This document shows, piece by piece, positions 16,815-25,948 of a stretch of 64,000 nt of DNA. The position numbers and the translations under genes are program-made. The stretch covers positions 620,001-684,000 of the forward strand of contig NZ_JALJZW010000001.1 in the NCBI RefSeq assembly GCF_024171495.1, in the 5' to 3' direction. The notes under the pieces are model-generated. The model was not told the origin of the DNA. It searched no databases and saw nothing but the letters and a program-made list of their open reading frames with translations. The stretch is from Deinococcus sp. HSC-46F16. Its GTDB lineage: Bacteria > Deinococcota > Deinococci > Deinococcales > Deinococcaceae. Numbering within the stretch: the stretch's first letter is position 1; each line of letters opens with the position of its first letter.

Positions 16815-18284
16815 GTGCGTGAGTCCCCCTTTGGCCCCCCTGCGGGGCACCGTTCCCCTCTGACCCGGCCCCTGTTGCTCGCCGCCCTCCTGCTGGCTCC
16901 GGCCGCGACCGCGCAACCGGGCCTCCCCGCCCTGCCCGGCCCCGCCGAGCGCCTCGGCGCGGCGCTGCCCCGCGTGCAACTCGTGCGCGAGGACCCCGCC
17001 CGGCTGGTCGTCGTGACCCGCGAGGCCCCCGCGCAGCTCGCCCGCCGCTACGGGGTGCCTTCCTCGGCGGTGACCCCGCTGCCCGGCGGGCAGGCCGCGC
17101 TGCCCCTGCCCCCGGTCGCTCCCCCCAGCCACGCACCCTTCCGCCCGGCCTCGGTCGTGCCCCACCGGGTGCAGTCCGGCGAGACGCTGGACACCGTGGC
17201 CGCCCAGCACGGGCTGCGCGTGGTCGAGCTGCTGGGCGCCAACCTCGACCGCTCCAGCCTTGACGACCTGCGGGCAGGAGAGACCCTCTGGATTCCCACC
17301 GCCGAGCGCGGGTTGCTCGTGCGCGTCAAGGTGGGCCAGACCGCCCTCTCGCTGATCGCGGGCTACGGGGCTGACCTCGCGGAGACGGCGCGGGCGAACG
17401 GTGTGCTCCCCACCACCCTGGGGCCGGGCGACTTTCTGCTGCTGCCCGGCGTCACGCCCGACAGTCTGCACAAGCGTCTGCTCGCCCGCCGCGAGGCGGA
17501 GGAAGCGGCCCGTGAGCGGGCCGAGGCCCGGCAGCGCGAACGTGAGCGCCTGGAGGAGAAGTACGCCCGCCAGGCTCGCTACGAGGCCTACCTCGCCGCA
17601 CGGGAGCAGGCCCGCGAACGTGCCCGCCTTCAGGAAAAGTACGCCCGCCAGGCCCGCTACGAGGCGTATCTCGCCGCCCGCAAGGCGCAGCTTCAGGCGA
17701 AATACGACCGCTACGCCGCCTACCTCGCCTGGAAAGACAGTCCCGAGCGCCAGCAGCTCAACGAGCGCTACGAGCGTCAGGCGCAGTACGAGGCGGCCCT
17801 CGCCGCCCAGGCGGAGGCCCGCCGCGAGCGCGAGCGCCAGCAGGCCGAGGCGCAGGCGGCCGCCCGCGCCGCTCCCAGCGTCCGGACGGCGGGGGTCGGC
17901 CCCGTCGCCGGGCTGCGCTGGCCCGTTCACGGCGCACGGATCACCAGCCGCTTCGGCGAAGAGGACATCGACTACCACAAGCAGGTCTTTCACGGCGGGG
18001 TGGACCTCGCCGCGCCCGCCGGGACGCCGGTATATGCGGCGGCGGGCGGCACCGTCGTCGAGAGCGGCTACGGCGCCTACGGCCTGAACGTCCTGACCGG
18101 CGGGGGCGGCACCACCCTGGTCTACGGCCACCTCAGCCGCACGGCGGTGCAGGCCGGACAGACGGTGGCCCCCGGCGACCTGCTGGGCTTTGTCGGCTGC
18201 ACCGGCATCTGCACCGGCCCTCACCTGCACTTCGAGGTCCGCCCCGGCGGGCAGGCGGTCGACCCGCTGCCGCTGCTTCCGTGA
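16815..18284 (+). CDS. LysM / coiled-coil / M23 cell-wall peptidase
   Basis: A 489-residue exported protein. A signal peptide (LLAALLLAPAATAQ) is followed by two LysM-like domains: VPHRVQSGETLDTVAAQHG (about 115-160) and VRVKVGQTALSLIAGYGA (about 175-215). Residues 220-350 form a highly charged coiled coil with four imperfect repeats of the type EKYARQARYEAYLAAR. The C-terminal M23 domain has HGGVDLAAPAGTPVYAA and GPHLHFEVRPGG, the LytM zinc ligands. This is the EnvC/NlpD layout, so it may cut or activate cutting of peptidoglycan. The start is GTG with CTGGAG upstream. The stop overlaps the next gene as GTGA. Confidence 0.87.
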   Translation: MRESPFGPPAGHRSPLTRPLLLAALLLAPAATAQPGLPALPGPAERLGAALPRVQLVREDPARLVVVTREAPAQLARRYGVPSSAVTPLPGGQAALPLPPVAPPSHAPFRPASVVPHRVQSGETLDTVAAQHGLRVVELLGANLDRSSLDDLRAGETLWIPTAERGLLVRVKVGQTALSLIAGYGADLAETARANGVLPTTLGPGDFLLLPGVTPDSLHKRLLARREAEEAARERAEARQRERERLEEKYARQARYEAYLAAREQARERARLQEKYARQARYEAYLAARKAQLQAKYDRYAAYLAWKDSPERQQLNERYERQAQYEAALAAQAEARRERERQQAEAQAAARAAPSVRTAGVGPVAGLRWPVHGARITSRFGEEDIDYHKQVFHGGVDLAAPAGTPVYAAAGGTVVESGYGAYGLNVLTGGGGTTLVYGHLSRTAVQAGQTVAPGDLLGFVGCTGICTGPHLHFEVRPGGQAVDPLPLLP

Positions 18285-18667
18285 CGGTCCCCTCCGGGCT
18301 GCCGCTGCGTCTGCTCGTCGTGGACGACGAGGTGCAGATTCTCGAACTGCTGGCCCTGACCCTGGAACTCCAGGGCTTCACGGTCACCCCCGCCCGCAGC
18401 GGCCCCGAAGCCCTCGCCGCCCTGGAGGATCGTCCCCTGCCCGACCTGATCGTGATGGACGTGCTGATGGCCCCCTGGGACGGCTTCGAGACGGTCCGGC
18501 GCCTCCACGCCCAGTTGGGCGAGCGCCTCCCCCCGGTCGTCTTCCTCTCCGGCCTGAACCGTCCGCCCACCCTGCCTGTCGGGGTGACCTGCGAGTACCT
18601 CGTCAAGCCCTTCCGCCCCTCCGAACTCGTCACCTGCCTGCGCCGCCTCGCCCGGCCTGAAGTCTGA
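18281..18667 (+). CDS. Stand-alone receiver domain protein
   Basis: A 128-residue CheY-like receiver with no output domain. LLVVDDEVQILELL carries the acidic pair, LPDLIVMDVLM holds the phospho-acceptor Asp (near residue 60), VVFLSG the switch Ser, and YLVKPFRPSEL the conserved Lys. No histidine kinase is in the window. The start is a GTG overlapping the M23 peptidase stop, so it is made together with a cell-wall hydrolase. The PTLPVGVTCEY insertion before the Lys is not typical. It may signal by protein-protein contact. Confidence 0.85.
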   Translation: MTVPSGLPLRLLVVDDEVQILELLALTLELQGFTVTPARSGPEALAALEDRPLPDLIVMDVLMAPWDGFETVRRLHAQLGERLPPVVFLSGLNRPPTLPVGVTCEYLVKPFRPSELVTCLRRLARPEV

Positions 18668-18683
18668 CCCCAGCCTCTGCCCT

Positions 18684-18717
18684 CAACTGGCCCTGCCGAT
18701 GGGGCCAGTTCTCGTTT
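18684..18717 (+). terminator. Terminator before pdxS
   Basis: AACTGGCCC (18684-18692) pairs with GGGGCCAGTT (18701-18710), followed by CTCGTTT. The same T-rich end forms part of the pdxS -10 (TAACCT at 18717). Confidence 0.6.
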
Positions 18718-18728
18718 AACCTGCCCCC

Positions 18729-19615
<887 letters not shown>

Positions 19616-19622
<7 letters not shown>

Positions 19623-20233
19623 CAGGGGCCGCCCCGCGCGTCGGGGTCCTCGCCCTCCAGGGCGCCTTCCGTGAGCACCGCCACCGACTGGAGTCGCTGG
19701 GCGCGCGGGTCACCGAGGTCCGCCTCCCCGCCGACCTCACCGGACTTGGGGGCCTGATCCTGCCCGGCGGCGAGAGCACCACCATGGCCCGGCTGATGGA
19801 CGAGTACGGGCTGTGGGACCCCCTGCGCGACTTCCATGCCTCGGGCGGGGCGTTGTGGGGCACCTGCGCGGGCGCGATCCTGCTCGCCCGCGAGGTGGAG
19901 GGCGCTCCCCCGCAGTTCGGCGGGCGGCAGCGCAGCCTGGGCCTCTTGGACCTCACCGTGCGCCGCAACGCCTTCGGGCGGCAGGTGGACTCCTTTCAGG
20001 TGCCGCTGGACGTGCGCGGGCTGGACGCGCCCTTTCCCGCCGTCTTCATCCGCGCCCCCGCCTTCACCGGGGTGGGGGAGGGGACCGAGGTGCTCGCCAC
20101 CCACGCGGGCGCGGCGGTCCTGGCCCGCCAGGGCCGCGTCCTCGCCTCCGCGTTCCACCCCGAGTTGACGGGGGACGCGCGGCTGCACCGCCTCTTCCTG
20201 GAGATGGTGCGCGAAGAAGTTCCCGTCCTCTAG
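19616..20233 (+). CDS. pdxT: Pyridoxal 5'-phosphate synthase glutaminase, PdxT
   Basis: Class I glutaminase subunit (205 residues) that feeds ammonia to Pdx[38 protein letters not shown], and [12 protein letters not shown] with the nucleophilic Cys (near residue 82) are all present. The His-x-Glu part of the triad is AFHPELTGD near residue 180. The start ATG lies inside the last codons of pdxS, giving a seven-base overlap. Confidence 0.96.
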
Positions 20234-20260
20234 CCCCCGATTTGCCCTATCTTCCGGGGC

Positions 20261-21037
20261 GTGCCTGCCCGCCGCCTGTCCCGTTCCCGCCCGAGCGAGT
20301 TTCGCTCGGGCGGCGTGGCCCTGCGCTACACCGTGACCGGGGAGGGCGACCCCATCCTGCTGGTGCACGGCCTGAGCGGGTCGGGCCGCTGGTGGCGGCG
20401 CAATGTGCCCGCCCTCGCGGCCTCGCACCGCGTATATGTCCTCGACCTCGCGGCCTACGGCTACGGCCTGCCCCCCCACCACCGCTCGCCCGGCGTGCGG
20501 GGGGCGGCGGCATTGATTGCGGCCCTGCTCGATCACCTCGACCTGACCCGCGTCACCCTGATCGGGCATTCGATGGGCGGGCACATCTCCATCCACGTGG
20601 CGGCGCTGCGGCCGGGGCGGGTCGAGCACCTCGTCCTCGCCTGCGCGAGCGGCCTGCTCGCCGGACCCCGCGCCCGCATGGCCCTGCATCTGCCCCGCGC
20701 CGCCGTGACCGGGCGGGTGACCTTCATGCCCCGCGTGATCGCGGATGCGGCCCGCACCGGCCCCCTGAAGCTCTGGCACAGCGCCGGGGACCTGCTGCGT
20801 GACAGCGTGCAAGACCTGCTGCCGGGCCTCACCGCCCGCACCCTGGTGATCTGGGGAGCGCGGGACGCCCTGGTGCCCCCCACCATCGGCCGCCGCCTCG
20901 CCGCCGCCATCCCCGGCGCCCGCTACGCGGAGATTCCCCGCGCCGGACACGTCGTGATGGTGGACGCGCCCGAACAGTTCAATGCGCTGGTGCTCGACTT
21001 TCTGGCGGAGCAGGAGCGGGGAGAGGCCCCCGCTTGA
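20261..21037 (+). CDS. Alpha/beta hydrolase (first of pair)
   Basis: A 258-residue alpha/beta-fold hydrolase. The oxyanion region is ILLVHGLSGSGRWWRRN, the nucleophile elbow GHSMGGH (Ser near residue 106), the acid WGARDALVPP, and the His is in RAGHVVMVDAPEQF. It starts at a GTG with TATCTT seven bases upstream, a leaderless layout. The stop overlaps the next hydrolase as TTGA. The substrate is not evident; family members include esterases and epoxide-opening enzymes. Confidence 0.85.
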   Translation: MPARRLSRSRPSEFRSGGVALRYTVTGEGDPILLVHGLSGSGRWWRRNVPALAASHRVYVLDLAAYGYGLPPHHRSPGVRGAAALIAALLDHLDLTRVTLIGHSMGGHISIHVAALRPGRVEHLVLACASGLLAGPRARMALHLPRAAVTGRVTFMPRVIADAARTGPLKLWHSAGDLLRDSVQDLLPGLTARTLVIWGARDALVPPTIGRRLAAAIPGARYAEIPRAGHVVMVDAPEQFNALVLDFLAEQERGEAPA

Positions 21038-21777
21038 GCGGCCACGCCCTGTACACCACCGTGCGTGGCCTCCGGACCCATGCCTGGGTGCGCGGCGAGG
21101 GGCCGCCGCTGGTGATCGTGCCGGGGCTGGGCTGCGCCTCGTGGATGTACGTGCGCGTCTCGCGTGAACTCGCGCGGGGCCGCACCGTCTACGTCTACGA
21201 CCCCCCCGGCCACGGCCACAGCGCCGGGCGCCCCGGCTTTCCGCGCGTGATTGAGGACCTCACCGACCACCTTGCCGCGTGGCTGGAGGCCACCGGCCTG
21301 AGCGGTGCCCCCGTGTTCGGCCACTCCCTCGGCGGGGAAGTGATCTTCGACCTCGCGGCCCGCTACCCCCGCGCGACCTCCGCGCTGATCGCCTGCGCCC
21401 CCACCGGCATTCCCGAGAACCCCAGCGTGCGCGTGCAGCTCCGGCGTCTGGTGCGCGACCTCCCGCGCGAGCGGCCCGGCCTCTTCTGCCCCGGCATCGC
21501 CGCCTACCTCCGCTCCGGCCCGTCCCTGATGTACCGCCTCGCGCAAGACCAGAGCGAGCACGACACCGGCCCGCTGCTCCCCTACGTCGGTGTGCCGACG
21601 CTCCTGCTCAACGGCACCCGCGACCCGGTGATCCAGACCTGGACGGTTCAGGCGATCTGCCGCGCCATCCCCCACGCCGTTGTGCGCGATGTGGAAGGCG
21701 GCACCCACGCACTGACCGACTCGTTTCCCCGAGCAGTGTCTCGGCTGACCCTGGAGTTCCTGAAGGCCACCACATAG
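21034..21777 (+). CDS. Alpha/beta hydrolase (second of pair)
   Basis: A 247-residue alpha/beta hydrolase coupled to the previous one. It starts at TTG overlapping the upstream TGA. Motifs: LVIVPGLGCASWMYV, nucleophile elbow FGHSLGGEVIFDLA, acid LNGTRDPVIQ and His near VEGGTHALTDSFP. It is related in architecture to its neighbour but with low identity, so an old duplication or independent recruitment is possible. A gene-end element lies just beyond it but belongs in orientation to the convergent gene. Confidence 0.83.
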   Translation: MSGHALYTTVRGLRTHAWVRGEGPPLVIVPGLGCASWMYVRVSRELARGRTVYVYDPPGHGHSAGRPGFPRVIEDLTDHLAAWLEATGLSGAPVFGHSLGGEVIFDLAARYPRATSALIACAPTGIPENPSVRVQLRRLVRDLPRERPGLFCPGIAAYLRSGPSLMYRLAQDQSEHDTGPLLPYVGVPTLLLNGTRDPVIQTWTVQAICRAIPHAVVRDVEGGTHALTDSFPRAVSRLTLEFLKATT

Positions 21778-21779
21778 AA

Positions 21780-21823
21780 ACAAAAAATTCACGACTAGAT
21801 TTATCGTGAAACCTTTCACTTAC
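21780..21823 (-). repeat. Gene-end element, copy C
   Basis: Copy C, minus strand: GTGAAAGGTTTCACGA, nine bases, TCGTGAATTTTTTG. It starts 21 bases after the Gfo/Idh gene stop and has that gene's orientation. It also lies three bases after the stop of the convergent hydrolase. Confidence 0.85.
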
Positions 21824-21843
21824 TCGCGAGATGAGGTCTTCTC

Positions 21844-23049
21844 CTACACCCCCTCCACTGTTCCCTTGCCCTTTGCCCGCTCCGCCGCGAAGGCGATCCG
21901 GTGCGAGTCCAGCGACTCGGACAGGGGAGTGGGCACACCCGCCTCGCCGCGCAAGGAGGCCAGCCACGCCGCGACCAGCCCTGCGTCCCCGCCGCCGTGG
22001 GTGCCGGAGGTGTCCACGACCTGCCGCGTGACCACGCCTGTGCGGAAGTCGTGCCAGTCGAGTTCGCCGCGTTCCATCTGGCCGCGCACCTCGCCCCGCG
22101 TGCCCAGCAGCCGCAGGGTGCGGGTGTTGTTGTGGGTGAACGCACTGACCGTCAGGGTGGCGACCACACCATTCGCAAAGGTCACGGTGACGGTCTGGTG
22201 GTCGGGCTGGTTGTTCGCGCCGCTGTAGACGCAACGGCCGTACGGCCCGTGCTCCAGCGCGTCGGCCAGAGACACGCCGCCCGCGGTCAGCACCGTGACC
22301 GGCCAGGCGTGCGGATCGCAGGACGGGTAGATGGTCCGCGCGTCATAGGGACAGTCCGTGACCGGACAGCGCACACAACGGTCGGCGGCGCCGGGAGGTG
22401 CCTCCTCCGGCCGGAAGTGGTGCAGCCCGCCCTCGCTGCTCACCTGCACGGGGACCGAGCCCGCCCAGGCCCGCAGCAGGTCGAGGTCGTGGCTGCTCTT
22501 GGCGAGGAGGAAAGGCGCCGCCGGGGGAGACTGCGCCCAGTTGCCCCGCACGTAGGAGTGGGCGTAGTGCCACCACGCCACGTTCTCCGCGTGGGTGATG
22601 CCGACCAGCCGCCCCAGCCGCCCCTGGGCCAGCCCCGCCGCCACCGCCTGAAAGAAGGGCGTGGCCCGCAGCACGTGGCACACCGTCACCCGCCCCCGCG
22701 AGGCCGCCTCGGCCGCGAGGAGGCGGTCCAGGTCGGCCTCGTCCAGGCAGATCGGCTTTTCGAGCAGCACGTCGTACCCCAGCGCGAGCGCCCGCAGGCA
22801 CGGCTCGACATGGGCGTCGTCCGGGGTGGCAATCACCACGGCGTCGGCCACCCGGCCGGGGGCGAAGAAGGCGTCCCAGTCAGCAAAACAGACCTCCGGT
22901 CCCAGGCCATGCCGCGCGGCCACCTCCGCGAGCCGGGCGGGGCGGGGATCGACCAGATGGGTCACCCGCGCCCCCTGCGCGGCGAGGTGCCGGGCATACA
23001 CGTCCGCGCCCCGGTTGCCGCAGCCCAGGATGGCGACGGTGACGGTCAT
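21844..23049 (-). CDS. Gfo/Idh/MocA family oxidoreductase
   Basis: NAD(P)-dependent sugar-type oxidoreductase (401 residues). The Rossmann start is VTVAILGCGNRGADVYARHLA, and LLEKPICLDEADLDRLL carries the EKP motif. A cysteine-rich insert DRCVRCPVTDCPYDART (near residue 225) is shared by a subgroup of this family. The ATG at 23049 overlaps the epimerase stop (ATGA), so it is the last gene of a coupled operon. A role in processing an amino sugar or lactyl-sugar from murein would fit the neighbours, but this is inference. The longer upstream frame is rejected. Confidence 0.87.
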   Translation of the reverse strand: MTVTVAILGCGNRGADVYARHLAAQGARVTHLVDPRPARLAEVAARHGLGPEVCFADWDAFFAPGRVADAVVIATPDDAHVEPCLRALALGYDVLLEKPICLDEADLDRLLAAEAASRGRVTVCHVLRATPFFQAVAAGLAQGRLGRLVGITHAENVAWWHYAHSYVRGNWAQSPPAAPFLLAKSSHDLDLLRAWAGSVPVQVSSEGGLHHFRPEEAPPGAADRCVRCPVTDCPYDARTIYPSCDPHAWPVTVLTAGGVSLADALEHGPYGRCVYSGANNQPDHQTVTVTFANGVVATLTVSAFTHNNTRTLRLLGTRGEVRGQMERGELDWHDFRTGVVTRQVVDTSGTHGGGDAGLVAAWLASLRGEAGVPTPLSESLDSHRIAFAAERAKGKGTVEGV

Positions 23050-24065
23050 CGCAGTTCCACGCCCCAACCCAGGCCCTCCGGCCGGGCCAGCCGTCCAGCC
23101 TGCCATTCCAGGCCCGTGAAGGGATCGTCCCCCAGCAGCAGCGCCCCGTCGAGGTCGGCCCAGTCGCACCGCCCGGCGAGGTGCGCCGCCGCCGCGATGC
23201 CCAGCGAACTCTCGATCATGCACCCCATCATCACGCTCATCCCGTGGGCGCGGGCCAGCCGCAGGGCGTCAAGGGCCTGCAACGGCCCGCCCAGCTTGGC
23301 GAGCTTGAGGTTCACCCCGTCGAAAGCGTCTGCCAGCGCCCGCACGTCCGAGACGTGGTGCAGGCTCTCGTCCGCGACGAGGGGAACGCGGGCGAAGCGG
23401 CGCAGCTCCGCGTGCCCCTCCAGGTCGCCCGCCGCGAGGGGCTGTTCCACGAACTCTACCCCGGCCGCCTCCAACACGCCCAGCAGCCGCCGCGCCCGGT
23501 GCCGGGTCCACGCCGCGTTCGCGTCCACCCGCAGGGCCACGCCCGGCGTTTCCTCGCGCAACGCCTCCACGATCTGCTCGTCCCGGTCGGTGCCCAGCTT
23601 GACCTTCAGCACGCCGTGCCCACGGGCCACCGCCTCCCGCGCCTCGCCCCGCATCGCGTCCAGTTCACCCAGGCTGACCGTGTAGCTGCTTTCCGGCAGC
23701 AGCGAGGGCGACAGGCCCAGCAGCCGCCACACCGGCACCCCGGAGACGCGGGCGCACCACTCCAGCGCGGCCATCTCCAGGGCACACTTCACGCTGGGAT
23801 GGTGAAAGGGCATCACCGCCGTCAGCCGTGCCCGCAGGCCCTCCCAGTCCCAGGGATCGGTGAGTGCCCCCGACAGCAGCGGCAGCACCGCCTCCACCGT
23901 GCCGCGCGTCTCGCCGTAAAAGGCGTTCGGGGCGGCCTCGCCCCGGCCTTGCACCCCGTCCCGCGCGAAGGTGATGAAGGTGCGCGGGTAACTCGTGTGC
24001 GTCCAGCGGGCGATCCCGAAGGGCCGCGCCGTGTGCAACTCGCGCGTTTCCCAGGTCACGCTCAT
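23046..24065 (-). CDS. L-Ala-D/L-Glu (dipeptide) epimerase
   Basis: Enolase-superfamily, muconate-lactonizing-type enzyme (339 residues). The N-terminal lid is ELHTARPFGIARWTHTSY. The catalytic Lys motif is VLKVKLGTD (KxK), metal ligands follow in LRVDANAAW, VEFVEQPLA and LVADES, and the second Lys is in LKLAKLGGP. This pattern fits L-Ala-D/L-Glu epimerases, which convert the murein dipeptide to L-Ala-L-Glu. It overlaps both neighbours by ATGA. The NlpC/P60 and M19 genes upstream support a murein-peptide substrate; other dipeptides remain possible. Confidence 0.85.
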   Translation of the reverse strand: MSVTWETRELHTARPFGIARWTHTSYPRTFITFARDGVQGRGEAAPNAFYGETRGTVEAVLPLLSGALTDPWDWEGLRARLTAVMPFHHPSVKCALEMAALEWCARVSGVPVWRLLGLSPSLLPESSYTVSLGELDAMRGEAREAVARGHGVLKVKLGTDRDEQIVEALREETPGVALRVDANAAWTRHRARRLLGVLEAAGVEFVEQPLAAGDLEGHAELRRFARVPLVADESLHHVSDVRALADAFDGVNLKLAKLGGPLQALDALRLARAHGMSVMMGCMIESSLGIAAAAHLAGRCDWADLDGALLLGDDPFTGLEWQAGRLARPEGLGWGVELR

Positions 24066-24946
24066 CGTGTCCACCGCCCGAAACCCGTCAGAGAGTCGGC
24101 CAGCCGCGCCCCGTAGTCGCCCTCGCCCAGCGTCTCGACCGTCACCCGCATGTGGGTTGCGTTGGCGTGGACCATCCGCCGCCCGTCCAGCATCAGGCCG
24201 ACGTGGCCGGGGAAAAAGGCGAGGTCCCCGCGCTGCGGGGTGTCCACCGGGGTCAGGAAGGCCTGCTGCATGTCCGCGTCGCGGGGAAGCGGGCGGCCCG
24301 CCCACCCGTAGGCCAGCCCGGTCAGTCCGGAGCAGTCCAACCCCCACGCGCTGCGCCCGCCCCAGACATAGGGGGTGTCGATCAGCCGCAGGGCGAGGTC
24401 GGCCACGTCCTCCGCCTGGGTGGGGGAGAGGACCCCCTCGCCCACCCAGGCCCCGGTCCCGTCCGGCAGAGTCACGGACACCCAGCGCCGCCCCGATTCG
24501 ACGACGACCTCGCCCGGTCCCCGCGTCAGCCGCGCTCCCAGGCACAGCTCGGCCACCAGGGGCTGGCTCACCTTCGGCCCCGCGTAGGCGTGGGCTCGCA
24601 GCGCCCCCACCGTCAGCCCCTCGCCGGAGGGCGCGCCGCCGGACAGAACCCCCTCCACCCGTGCCCAGCCCAGGTAGCCGTCGCCCAGGGTCCGCACCCG
24701 TGCCCAGCCGCCTTCCTCGCGCAGCACCTCCAGCGCCTCGCCCGGCAGCGCCTCGGTGACCTGCGGGGCGAGGGCGTCGGGGCGGGCTTTCAGGCTCAAG
24801 CGGGCGTTCCCGGTACGGGCGGGCCGGGCGGTCACCCAGGTCCAGTCCCGATCCGGAAGGAGGCCGCGCAGCGTCTCTTGCGCCCAGCCTCCTTCCGGGT
24901 CGTAGGCGTGGGTGCGGGGGTCGGGCAGAGCGTCGGAAACCGTCAC
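24062..24946 (-). CDS. SH3b-NlpC/P60 peptidase
   Basis: Cysteine peptidase of 294 residues without a signal peptide, so probably cytoplasmic. Two SH3b-like segments (NARLSLKARPDALAPQVTEA... and VGALRAHAYAGPKVSQPLVAE) precede the NlpC/P60 domain. The catalytic Cys is in LDCSGLTGLAYGWAG (near residue 205), the His in PGHVGLMLDG, and the third polar residue near MVHANA. This is the layout of dipeptidyl-peptidase VI and YkfC, which cleave gamma-D-Glu bonds in murein peptides. It lies four bases after the M19 gene and overlaps the epimerase start. Confidence 0.87.
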   Translation of the reverse strand: MTVSDALPDPRTHAYDPEGGWAQETLRGLLPDRDWTWVTARPARTGNARLSLKARPDALAPQVTEALPGEALEVLREEGGWARVRTLGDGYLGWARVEGVLSGGAPSGEGLTVGALRAHAYAGPKVSQPLVAELCLGARLTRGPGEVVVESGRRWVSVTLPDGTGAWVGEGVLSPTQAEDVADLALRLIDTPYVWGGRSAWGLDCSGLTGLAYGWAGRPLPRDADMQQAFLTPVDTPQRGDLAFFPGHVGLMLDGRRMVHANATHMRVTVETLGEGDYGARLADSLTGFGRWTR

Positions 24947-24949
24947 CCC

Positions 24950-25948
24950 TCAAAGGTAGCGCGTGAGCCACCGCGCCCAGTTTCCGCCCGCGACGGCCGC
25001 CCGGTGCTGGGGCGGCAGCGCCTCCAGCACGCGCGGCACGTCCCGGTACCGGTCCACCCCCGCCGGGGTCTTCTCCCTCCCGAAGCCGCCGTCGAGGTCG
25101 GTGCCCAGCCCGACGTGGTCCCAGCCCACCAGCCCCGCGTAGTGCCGGGCGTGGGCCGCCACCGCCTCCAGCCCTGCGCGGGGCTGCCCCGGCGCCCACC
25201 CGGCCCGCAGAAAGGTCGAGAGCAGCACGAGCCCGATCACCCCGCCTTGCCCGGCGATCGCCCGCGCCATCTCGTCGGTGAGGTGGCGGTTGCCCGGCAC
25301 CAGGGCGCGGCTGTTGGCATGGGTCGCCACCACCCGCCCGCCCAGCTCCAGCGCCTCCCAGAAGGCCGCGTCGTCGAGGTGCGAGGCGTCCAGCGTCACG
25401 CCGAGGCCCCGCATCGCCGTCACCAGCTCGCGCCCCGCCTCCGTCAGGCCCCCCGGCGCGTCCGTGCCTCCGGCGTAGCGGGTCCGGCCCCACGCCGGGC
25501 CGACCACCCGCACGCCCGCCTGTGCCCAGAAGCCGAGGTCATCCGCGTCCCGCACCGGGTCCGCCCCCTCCATCAGCAGCACGACCCCCAGGGGAGCGGC
25601 CGGGTCCGCGAGGTGGGCCGCCACCTCCGCTCCGGTCCGCAGCACGCGCAGGTGCCCCGCGTCCTCCCAGCGGCGGTAGTGGTCCAGTTGTGCGAGCGCC
25701 TGCGCCCGTGCCCCCGCGTGGTCGGTATAGCCGTGCGGACTCCCTGCCGTGCGGGGCAGCGCGAACAGCGTTCCGAAACACACCCGCGTGCCCGCCGCCC
25801 GCAGTTCGCCGAAAGTGACGGTCGCCGTCTCCTCCTTCACCGGGTCTGCCTCCCGCAGCGCCTCCAATCCCAGCGTGAGGTCGCGCCCCAACGCGGCGTT
25901 AAAGGCAAGGTCGAGGTGCCCGTCGATCAGGAAGGAAATCTTGCTCAC
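24950..25948 (-). CDS. Membrane dipeptidase, M19
   Basis: Zinc dipeptidase of the renal-dipeptidase family (332 residues). Metal ligands: DGHLDLAFN (HxD), LLMEGADPV (Glu), DASHLDDAAFWEAL and VATHANSRAL (two His), and GLGTDLDGGFG (Asp). It starts at a GTG that overlaps the HAD gene stop as GTGA. There is no signal peptide or anchor, so it should act in the cytoplasm despite the family name. In this operon it could hydrolyse L-Ala-L-Glu or a related dipeptide made by the epimerase. The family also accepts D-residues at the second position. Confidence 0.87.
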   Translation of the reverse strand: MSKISFLIDGHLDLAFNAALGRDLTLGLEALREADPVKEETATVTFGELRAAGTRVCFGTLFALPRTAGSPHGYTDHAGARAQALAQLDHYRRWEDAGHLRVLRTGAEVAAHLADPAAPLGVVLLMEGADPVRDADDLGFWAQAGVRVVGPAWGRTRYAGGTDAPGGLTEAGRELVTAMRGLGVTLDASHLDDAAFWEALELGGRVVATHANSRALVPGNRHLTDEMARAIAGQGGVIGLVLLSTFLRAGWAPGQPRAGLEAVAAHARHYAGLVGWDHVGLGTDLDGGFGREKTPAGVDRYRDVPRVLEALPPQHRAAVAGGNWARWLTRYL

